Shown here in pieces: positions 54,736-61,740 of a DNA stretch of 64,000 bases; position 1 is the first letter of the stretch, and each line of letters begins with the position of its first letter. Made by a program: the position numbers and the translations under genes. Under the pieces are notes generated by a model. It saw only the letters and a program-made list of their open reading frames with translations. It made no database searches and was not told where the DNA came from. Source of the DNA: Maribacter sp. ACAM166 (lineage in GTDB: Bacteria; Bacteroidota; Bacteroidia; Flavobacteriales; Flavobacteriaceae); the NCBI RefSeq assembly GCF_005771495.1, contig NZ_VAUW01000016.1, forward strand, positions 1 through 64,000, given 5' to 3'.

Positions 54736-54810
54736 GTCATATTGAGCGCAGTCGAAATCTCGTCATTGCTAATAATTTGAAGCAATCTGTTTATTAGGAA
54801 CACGCAATCA
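54736..54810. repeat. Second REP-like repeat cluster
   Basis: GTCATATTGAGCGCAGTCGAAAT is followed by a GTCATTGC...GAAGCAATCTG unit and AACACGCAATC. It contains the same modules as the cluster after metK, so the 54.2-54.7 kb genes lie between two repeat clusters. Confidence 0.6.
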
Positions 54811-54919
54811 TAGTCAAAATGCCACGTTAGTATCTGAAATTTAAAGGACCTTATTTCGGTCATTTTTATTTCGTGCAGTAGTAAACTTTCTTAGCTTTAG
54901 GATTTTAAATTTTAAAGCC

Positions 54920-56860
54920 ATGTTAAAGTTTACAATCAGATACTTAACCACCTTCTTTTTTATTGCGACCATAGTTGTTTCCTGTAAAAAAACCACTAAA
55001 GTTGCCAGTGTTGAAGTTGTCGAAACCTATGTTGCGGATAACTACACTAAAAAGGAAGTAGAAATCCCAATGCGTGATGGAATAAACCTCCATACCACCA
55101 TTTATTCCCCAAAAGGTACATCAAAAGAATACCCCATCATCATGCAGCGAACTCCATATAGCTCACAACCTTATGGCGATGGAAAGTTCAAGACGAAAAT
55201 TGCACCGAATATTCATATGATGCAAGATGGGTATATCGTGGTGTACCAAGATGTTCGTGGCCGTTGGTTAAGCGAAGGGCATTATGAGAATATGAGGGCT
55301 TATATTCCTAATAAAACTTTGGATACCGATATAGATGAAAGTTCAGATACCTATGATACGATTGATTGGTTGGTGAACAACGTGGAGAACAATAATGGCA
55401 ATGTAGGTATTTGGGGAATTTCCTATCCCGGATTTTATTCCACCTATGCAGTGGTAGATGCGCACCCTGCGTTGAAAGCGGCTTCTCCACAAGCAAGTAT
55501 TGCCGATTTCTTTTTTGATGATTTTCACCACAATGGAGCCTATTTATTGAGTTATTTTAGGGCAACTTCTTTATTTGGAACGCCACGCCCAAATAATGAC
55601 CAACCTATAGACACGGCTTGGTATGTATTGCCAGAATTACCTACCGAAGATCAATACCAATTCTTTTTAGATGAAGGGCCGTTGAAGAATCTGGATCGTT
55701 TCTTTGAATACGAAACCGCCGATACGCCACGTATGGCAAAAGAGGGTGTTACCGATGATTATTTCTGGAACGAATTAAAAGAACACCCAAACTATGATGA
55801 GCTTTGGCAAAGTCGTGGATTGATTCAACATTTGAAAAATGTAAAACCGACAGTTGCCACTATGGTTGTCGCAGGGGAGTTTGATGCAGAAGATTTATAC
55901 GGACCGTTGGAAACCTATAAAAATATTGAGAAGTACAATGCCGGTAATTACAACACGTTGGTATTCGGACCTTGGGACCACGGTGGATGGGCGCAAAGAA
56001 AAGGGCAGAATAGTGTAGGGAATTACTACTTCGGAGATTCTATTTCTGAGTTTTTCCAAGAGAATATTGAGACCAAATTCTTTGACCATTTCCTAAAAGG
56101 AAATGGCGACAAAAACAGTGGATTGCCAGAAGCCTATGTTTTTGATACGGGAAGAAAAGAATGGAAAACCTATGATACATGGCCACCCAAGGGAGTGGTT
56201 AAAAAAGATATGTATTTATCTGCAGACCAAGCGCTGACTGCAGAACCAAAAGGTGTTGAAGGGGTGAGGTTTGTAAGTGATATTAAAAAACCGGTTCCAT
56301 ATTCAGAGGATATCAAAACCGTATTTACCCCAAGAAAATACATGACCGATGATCAGCGTTTTGCTGCACGTCGAAGTGATGTACTCGTTTTTGAAACCGA
56401 AGTCATGGAAAATGACTTGACGTTGGCTGGAGATATTCTAGCAAAACTTAAAGTAGCGACCACAGGTACAGCAGCCGATTGGATTGTAAAGATTATAGAT
56501 GTGCACCCAGCAGATGAACCAGCCTATGAAGGCATGCAAGATCATTTAAAAATGAGCAACTATCATTTAATGGTGCGTAGTGAGGTATTACGTGGGCGTT
56601 TTAGAAATAGCTTCTCAGAGCCAGAACCTTTTGTAGCCAACCAAAAAACCGATGTCACCATTAAGCTGCAAGATGTGTTCCATACCATTAAAAAGGGACA
56701 TAAATTACAGGTGCAAGTACAAAGTACGTGGTTCCCACTAATCGATTTAAACCCACAGACCTATGTAGATAATATTTTTGAAGCGGATAAGGCGGACTTT
56801 AAAACCCAAACCCATACTGTATTTACAGATTCTAGTATTGAGTTTTTGGTGTTAGAGTAG
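54920..56860 (+). CDS. CocE/NonD family hydrolase (X-Pro dipeptidyl-peptidase or acyl-amino-acid ester hydrolase type)
   Basis: This 646-residue exported enzyme has a lipoprotein signal ending at Cys22 (IVVSC). The first domain is an alpha/beta hydrolase: YQDVRGRWLSEGHYE, the nucleophile Ser168 in GIWGISYPGFYSTY, VAGEFDAEDLYGP for the acid and FGPWDHGGWA for the His. The C-terminal X-Pro/CocE jelly-roll domain is complete (DWIVKIIDVHP; SEVLRGRFRNS; QVQSTWFPLIDLNPQTY). Related enzymes hydrolyse peptide or acyl esters; the true substrate is unknown. It appears monocistronic. Confidence 0.9.
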   Translation: MLKFTIRYLTTFFFIATIVVSCKKTTKVASVEVVETYVADNYTKKEVEIPMRDGINLHTTIYSPKGTSKEYPIIMQRTPYSSQPYGDGKFKTKIAPNIHMMQDGYIVVYQDVRGRWLSEGHYENMRAYIPNKTLDTDIDESSDTYDTIDWLVNNVENNNGNVGIWGISYPGFYSTYAVVDAHPALKAASPQASIADFFFDDFHHNGAYLLSYFRATSLFGTPRPNNDQPIDTAWYVLPELPTEDQYQFFLDEGPLKNLDRFFEYETADTPRMAKEGVTDDYFWNELKEHPNYDELWQSRGLIQHLKNVKPTVATMVVAGEFDAEDLYGPLETYKNIEKYNAGNYNTLVFGPWDHGGWAQRKGQNSVGNYYFGDSISEFFQENIETKFFDHFLKGNGDKNSGLPEAYVFDTGRKEWKTYDTWPPKGVVKKDMYLSADQALTAEPKGVEGVRFVSDIKKPVPYSEDIKTVFTPRKYMTDDQRFAARRSDVLVFETEVMENDLTLAGDILAKLKVATTGTAADWIVKIIDVHPADEPAYEGMQDHLKMSNYHLMVRSEVLRGRFRNSFSEPEPFVANQKTDVTIKLQDVFHTIKKGHKLQVQVQSTWFPLIDLNPQTYVDNIFEADKADFKTQTHTVFTDSSIEFLVLE

Positions 56861-56922
56861 TGGATTTAGAAATATGTTATAATTATTAAATATGATTAGC
56901 TAAAAGCAATTAAAATTAATCA

Positions 56923-57757
56923 ATGACTTTAGGAAAAAGCATTATCCAGTCCAAGAAAAAAGCTTTCTGATTTGAATGATTATTTTCAAAATCAGGTTAA
57001 TACCCAAGGTGTGTATTTCTTAATAGGTACAGATAATCAGACCGGTAAGGCAATGGTATATATTGGAGAAGCTGAAAATGTTTGGGAAAGGCTAAAGAAT
57101 CATGCTTTGAATAAAGACTTTTGTAGCGAAGTGATATTATTTACGAGTAAAGATGATAATATTACAAAATCCCACGTAAAATATCTTGAAAGTAGGCTTA
57201 TTGAGATTACAAAGGAGATAGAGAGGTGTCTTTTGGATAATAGTAATACGCCTAATTTAAGCTCTTTGCCTTTGCCGGATAGAGATTCGATGGAGGAATT
57301 TATATTAAATATTAAGTTATTAAACGGTGTTTTTGGTCATAAGTTTCTTGAATATCAGGTTGGTAAAAAAAAGGTAATATTAACAGCGGAAATTAATACG
57401 GTTGAGCAAACGGAAACTTATAAAGTTTCAGAAGAAGCTGAATTCAATTTGAATGTAAAAAACATCTTGGCTAAAGTTATTCAAACAGATGAAGAAATTA
57501 TAGTTTTATCTGGTTCAGAGGTGTCTGAAAAAAAATCTAAAATTTATGGATCTTAAACTCTAAGAGAAGAACTTATCCAAGATGGTACTATCAGGATATT
57601 ACAAAACGGAAAATTAGGATTTTTTAAAAATCATTTATTTGCTAGTCCATCTGCAGCGGCCGCTGTTATTGTCGGTTATTCAATAAATGGACGAAGAACT
57701 TGGAAAGATAAAAATGGTAGGACTTTGAGCGAAATTGAAAAAGTGAAGATAAAATAA
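56923..57757 (+). pseudogene. Decayed GIY-YIG nuclease / DUF4357 gene
   Basis: A GIY-YIG domain (GVYFLIGTDNQTGKAMVYIGEAENVWERLKNH; KSHVKYLESRLIEI) is open from 56972 to an in-frame TAA at 57554. The same frame then continues to 57757 with LREELIQDGTI and FASPSAAAAVIVGYSINGRRTWKDKNG, a DUF4357 domain. Upstream, an ATG at 56923 starts MTLGKSI in another frame, while the GIY-YIG frame reads back into SSPRKKLSDLN. This suggests an N-terminal deletion and frameshift. With one frameshift and one nonsense codon the gene is probably inactive, unless the truncated part is still made from a non-ATG start. Confidence 0.8.
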
Positions 57758-57954
57758 CATATTTATTTTAGAAAAATCATATTCAATCTATAGTGAAGAA
57801 ATTAATTATCAGCTCTAAGAAATAAACTTCCCCAGAAATTTAGGTTTTAAAATACTTTTAATATAGTTTTTATTGAAGTCTTTGAATAAAAAATAAACCA
57901 CCTAAAAATTCCTTAGTTTTATAAAAATCAACACACCAAACAACAGCATAGAAA

Positions 57955-59574
57955 ATGAAAAAAATAATTGTTGCAGTAGTAGGTCTTTTATTCCTAATAC
58001 CTCTAGAAGGCATAGCACAAAAAAGTAAAACGAAAAGACCGAATGTTATTTTCATCATGTCAGATGATCATGCGTATCAAGCGATAAGCGCCTATGATGA
58101 TAAACTGATAGAAACGCCTAACATAGATCGTTTGGCTAAAGAAGGCATGTTATTTACCAATGCAAGTGTTACCAACTCTATTTGTGCGCCATCTAGAGCT
58201 ACAATTCTAACCGGAAAACACACACATATAAATGGAAAAATAGACAACTATTTTCCTTTTGACACCACACAGGTAACTTTTCCGCAGATATTTAAGAAGA
58301 ATGGATATAAAACGGCCATGTTCGGTAAGCTTCATTTTGGTAACAACCCAAAAGGGGTTGATGAATTTATGATTCTACCAGGTCAGGGACATTATATTAA
58401 TCCCGATTTTATCGTCACCAACGGCGATACCATTACCAAACAAGGTTATGTGACCGATATCATCACAGATGTATCTCTAGATTGGTTAAAGAAAGAAGCT
58501 TCAGCAGACGAACCGTTTATGATGATGTACCTGCATAAAGCTCCACATCGCCCTTGGTGGCCTCGAGCTGATAAATTTAAGGAGTTTACCAAGAAAACAT
58601 TTCCTGAGCCTGCGACTCTTTTTGATGATTATAAAAACAGGGGTACTGCAGCAAAAACAGCCGAAATGAATTTGTTTGAGCATATGATGTATAGCCATGA
58701 CAGCAAAATAAGACCAGAAACATTGGCCAAAATGGAAGGTAAGGTTTTTCCTGAAATTGAAGAGTTTCCTAATGGTTTTTATGGTCCGTATAATCGTGCT
58801 ACGGAAGAACAAAAAGCAGAGTATAATCCTACTTTAGCTTCCATCAATGATTTCTTCTACGAGAATTGGCCTAAAATGACCGATAAAGAAAAAATGCAAT
58901 GGAAGTACCAACGATACATGCAAGATTACTTGGGAAGCATATCTTCTGTTGATGATAATGTAGGGCGATTGTTGGATTATTTAGATGAAAGTGGATTGGC
59001 AGAAAATACCATTGTCATTTACACCTCTGATCAAGGCTTTTATTTGGGAGAGCATGGTTGGTTCGATAAAAGATTTGTGTATGATGAGTCTTTTAAAACT
59101 CCGTTATTGGTGCGATGGCCAGATGTGGTTAAACCTGGTTCCGTTGAAAATGAGATGGTACAAAATTTAGATTTTGCCCAAACCATGTTAGAGGCTGCGG
59201 GTATTAAACCACCCAACGATATGCAAGGGGAGAGTTTGATTCCGTTGTTGAAAGGGAAAAAAGAAGATTGGACACGAGATGCGGTGTATTATCATTACTA
59301 TGAATATCCGGCCGTACACATGGTGAAACGTCATTACGGTATTGTAAATAAAGAATTTAAGCTGGTACATTTCTATTATGATGTAGACGAGTGGGAACTC
59401 TACGATAGATTAAACGACCCGAATGAAATGAACAATGTGTATGCTGATCCTGACTATGCGGCAACAGTTAAAAAATTAAAGAAAGAGCTTAAGGATATGC
59501 GAAAGTTATACAAAGATTCACCTGAGCAGGATAAAGAATTTATTGAGTTGTATAGGAGCAACGGAAAACTATAA
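57955..59574 (+). CDS. Exported sulfatase
   Basis: This type I sulfatase of 539 residues has a signal peptide ending near EGIAQ. It carries the metal site PNVIFIMSDDHAYQ and the formylglycine motif CAPSR with Cys77 (SICAPSRATILTGKH). YTSDQGFYLGEHGWFDKRFVYDESFKTPLLVRWP in the C-terminal half is typical. It would remove sulfate esters, probably from algal polysaccharides, but no SusC/D pair, glycoside hydrolase or anaerobic/aerobic maturase is adjacent, so the substrate is not indicated. Confidence 0.93.
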   Translation: MKKIIVAVVGLLFLIPLEGIAQKSKTKRPNVIFIMSDDHAYQAISAYDDKLIETPNIDRLAKEGMLFTNASVTNSICAPSRATILTGKHTHINGKIDNYFPFDTTQVTFPQIFKKNGYKTAMFGKLHFGNNPKGVDEFMILPGQGHYINPDFIVTNGDTITKQGYVTDIITDVSLDWLKKEASADEPFMMMYLHKAPHRPWWPRADKFKEFTKKTFPEPATLFDDYKNRGTAAKTAEMNLFEHMMYSHDSKIRPETLAKMEGKVFPEIEEFPNGFYGPYNRATEEQKAEYNPTLASINDFFYENWPKMTDKEKMQWKYQRYMQDYLGSISSVDDNVGRLLDYLDESGLAENTIVIYTSDQGFYLGEHGWFDKRFVYDESFKTPLLVRWPDVVKPGSVENEMVQNLDFAQTMLEAAGIKPPNDMQGESLIPLLKGKKEDWTRDAVYYHYYEYPAVHMVKRHYGIVNKEFKLVHFYYDVDEWELYDRLNDPNEMNNVYADPDYAATVKKLKKELKDMRKLYKDSPEQDKEFIELYRSNGKL

Positions 59575-59599
59575 ATCGTCATCTTAATACGGGAGAATA

Positions 59600-59697
59600 G
59601 GCCTTTTGTACTTTAGTTTATATAAAAACGAATGTCAGTTCGAGTGCTGATTTTCTAATCTTTTATTAGAAAATTAGTGTATCTAGGATCCTTTGTC
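59600..59697. repeat. Approx. 100-bp repeat, copy A, with inverted-repeat partner
   Basis: The block starts with GGCC, contains GTTTATATAAAAAC and TGTCAGTTCGAGTGCTGATTTTC, and ends near GTATCTAGGATCC. A degenerate copy begins at 59839. The segment at 59763-59786 (AATCACTCGAAGTGACAT) is an imperfect reverse complement of its TGTCAGTTCGAGTG part, so 59634-59786 forms one large imperfect palindrome. Confidence 0.65.
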
Positions 59698-59838
59698 TAA
59701 ACTTAGTACATTGGCTATGGAGCATACATGCTTCTCGATATAATTTTTTCTCCCTAAAAGGTCGAAAAAATCACTCGAAGTGACATTCTTTAATCAATAC
59801 AGTACGCTAAACCAGTCTTATTACTTTATCAAAAGTTT

Positions 59839-59940
59839 GGCCTATTATACGCGTTGGTTTATATAAAAACCTTTGTCAGTTTGATTGCTTAATTTTTGAT
59901 TTTTTTATTAAAAATTAAGTGTATCGAGAACCTTCGGGGT
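59839..59940. repeat. Approx. 100-bp repeat, copy B
   Basis: This block shares GGCCT, GTTTATATAAAAAC, TGTCAGTTTGA and GTGTATCGAGAACCTTCGGGG with copy A at 59600, about 239 bases upstream. It lacks a clear inverted-repeat partner. No coding frame overlaps it. Confidence 0.6.
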
Positions 59941-60056
59941 TAGAATATATCTTGTTGCCTAAATTCCCAGATAGAAATCGTCGTTAGAAAAATCACAACA
60001 GACAAGTTTAATATATATTTTCCTCAAATCATTAGGTTTTTAAAATCCTCTGCCCT

Positions 60057-60064
60057 TATATTTG
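60057..60064 (+). promoter_or_regulatory. Candidate -7 promoter element upstream of the SAM-I riboswitch
   Basis: TATATTTG fits TAnnTTTG and lies 30 bases before the aptamer. A TTA rather than TTG is found near the expected -33 position. Confidence 0.5.
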
Positions 60065-60093
60065 CAGTTCAAAGTTCAAACACATATTGAATA

Positions 60094-60194
60094 GTTATCA
60101 AGAAAGGTGGAGGGATTAGACCCTTTGAAACCTTAGCAACCCTTTGTTCCATACAAAGAAGGTGCTACATTCTACCCGATTTGGGAAGGATAAC
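60094..60194 (+). ncRNA. SAM-I (S-box) riboswitch upstream of metY
   Basis: The closing stem is GTTATC/GATAAC. The conserved core AAGAAAGGTGGAGGGATTAGACCC followed by TTTGAAACCTTAGCAACC is diagnostic of the S-box. The P3 hairpin region (CTTTG...CAAAG), AAGGTGCTA and the closing GGAAGGATAAC are all present. It should reduce metY and metX-thrA expression when SAM is high. The leader runs about 160 bases further to the metY start. Confidence 0.95.
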
Positions 60195-60198
60195 AGTA

Positions 60199-60334
60199 AT
60201 CGAATTTTTTTCGATCTCACTTTCTTATAACTTTTTGATTTTACCAACCCACATCGTCCGTGGCTAGGGCCTGTTTTTTAACAGGAAGGTTTGGCTTTTT
60301 TAATCATATTCTCGCCCTGAGCATAGTCAAAGGG
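60199..60334 (+). promoter_or_regulatory. Leader between SAM-I aptamer and metY, with hairpins and a REP-like insert
   Basis: Short hairpins occur at 60199-60215 (ATCGAA/TTCGAT) and 60270-60285 (CCTGTT/AACAGG, followed 11 bases later by a T-run). A REP-like CGCCCTGAGCATAGTCAAAGGG module lies at 60313-60334. One of the hairpins may be the riboswitch expression platform, but no clear antiterminator alternative could be traced by eye. Confidence 0.4.
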
Positions 60335-60358
60335 TTAATTATTAAAAAAAACAAAATC

Positions 60359-61633
60359 ATGAGTAATCACAAATTAGCAACAAACGCACTACACGCAGGG
60401 CATGACACAACCACCAATGGTGGGACTAGAGCTGTGCCTATTTACCAGACATCATCCTATGTATTTAAAGATACGGATCATGCTGCCAATCTTTTTTCAT
60501 TGAAAGAACTTGGGTTTATATATACCCGATTAAACAACCCTACAAACCAAATTCTACAAGATAGATTGGCCGCTGTAGAAGGTGGTATTGGTGCCGTTGT
60601 ATTCGCATCGGGTACGGCAGCAATTTCGACAGGATTAATGACCTTGTTAAAAGCAGGAGACCATATTGTAGCATCTAGCAGTTTGTACGGTGGTACATTT
60701 AACTTATTAAATGTTACGCTTCCAAGATTTGGCATCACAACTACGTTTGTTGATGCTTCAGATGCCAATAATTTCAAGGATGCCGTACAAGATAACACGC
60801 GAGCATTTTTTGTGGAATCTTTGGGGAACCCGAAATTAGACGTATTGGACCTGAAAGCAATTTCTAAAGAAGCTAAAGCGGCAGAAGTACCATTTATTGT
60901 GGATAACACCGTGGCTACACCAGTATTGTTGAATCCTATTGAACATGGTGCCGACTTGGTGATACATTCACTGACTAAATATATTGGCGGACAAGGAACT
61001 TCTTTAGGAGGTGCCATTATCGATGCAGGTACTTTTGATTGGACCAACGGGAAATTTCCTGAGTTTACCGAGCCATCTGCCGGATATCACGGTTTGGTAT
61101 ATAGCGAAGCTTTAGGAGCGGCTGCCTTTACCTTTAAATTGATTTTGGAAGGATTACGCGATTTTGGTGGCGCATTGAGTCCGTTTAATGCTTTTCAAAT
61201 TATACAAGGTTTAGAAACCTTACCGGTTCGTATCAAGCAGCATAGTATCGGTGCCTTAGAATTGGCTACATGGTTAGAAGGTAGGGAAGAAGTGGTATGG
61301 GTAAATTACCCAGGTCTGAAAAGTAATAAGTACTATGCATTGGCTAAGGAATACTTACCAAAAGGGCAAAGTGGTTTGGTCACCTTTGGCGTAAAAGGGG
61401 GCTTTGAAGCAGCTAAAAAAGTAACCGATGCAACCAAAATATTTTCATTGCTAGCGAATATTGGTGATACCAAATCATTGATTATTCACCCTGCAAGTAC
61501 AACACATCAACAGTTGAATGCGGAGCAACAAGATAATGCGGGAGTTAGTCAAGACTTAATTCGTTTGTCCGTTGGTTTGGAGGATATAGAAGATTTAAAA
61601 TCAGATTTAGCACAGGCATTTAAAAGCCTGTAA
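60359..61633 (+). CDS. metY: O-acetylhomoserine sulfhydrylase
   Basis: This PLP enzyme makes homocysteine from O-acetylhomoserine and sulfide. The start at 60359 (MSNHKLATNALHAGHDTT) gives 425 residues, the family length; an upstream in-frame extension lies in the leader and is rejected. Motifs are IYQTSSYVFKDTDHAANLF, YTRLNNPTNQILQDRLAAVEGG, the cofactor-binding DLVIHSLTKYIGGQGTSLGG and the C-terminal HPASTTHQQL. SAM-I riboswitch control and the metX-like gene downstream, which makes its substrate, support the assignment. Confidence 0.96.
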   Translation: MSNHKLATNALHAGHDTTTNGGTRAVPIYQTSSYVFKDTDHAANLFSLKELGFIYTRLNNPTNQILQDRLAAVEGGIGAVVFASGTAAISTGLMTLLKAGDHIVASSSLYGGTFNLLNVTLPRFGITTTFVDASDANNFKDAVQDNTRAFFVESLGNPKLDVLDLKAISKEAKAAEVPFIVDNTVATPVLLNPIEHGADLVIHSLTKYIGGQGTSLGGAIIDAGTFDWTNGKFPEFTEPSAGYHGLVYSEALGAAAFTFKLILEGLRDFGGALSPFNAFQIIQGLETLPVRIKQHSIGALELATWLEGREEVVWVNYPGLKSNKYYALAKEYLPKGQSGLVTFGVKGGFEAAKKVTDATKIFSLLANIGDTKSLIIHPASTTHQQLNAEQQDNAGVSQDLIRLSVGLEDIEDLKSDLAQAFKSL

Positions 61634-61673
61634 CGATTCTATTTCTATTTAATTTCATATAACAAGGTTGGCC

Positions 61674-61712
61674 TTGGCGGAAAAAATGCAGTTCTTGCTT
61701 TTTTTCCGCCAA
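61674..61712. repeat. 13-bp inverted repeat between metY and metX-thrA
   Basis: TTGGCGGAAAAAA and TTTTTTCCGCCAA are perfect arms with a 13-base loop. The T residues lie within the stem and no separate T-run follows, so it is a weak terminator candidate. It could stabilise the upstream message or tune expression of the downstream gene in the metY unit. Confidence 0.6.
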
Positions 61713-61740
61713 TCAATACATACAAGCAATTTTTCTACGG

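Noticed and set aside
58501-58812. 103-codon minus-strand frame in the sulfatase gene
   Set aside because: It is a shadow of the plus-strand sulfatase; composition is unlike a real protein (rich in Phe, His and Arg).
60478-61047. 189-codon minus-strand frame inside metY
   Set aside because: It is the antisense shadow of a clearly coding plus-strand gene with no motif of its own.
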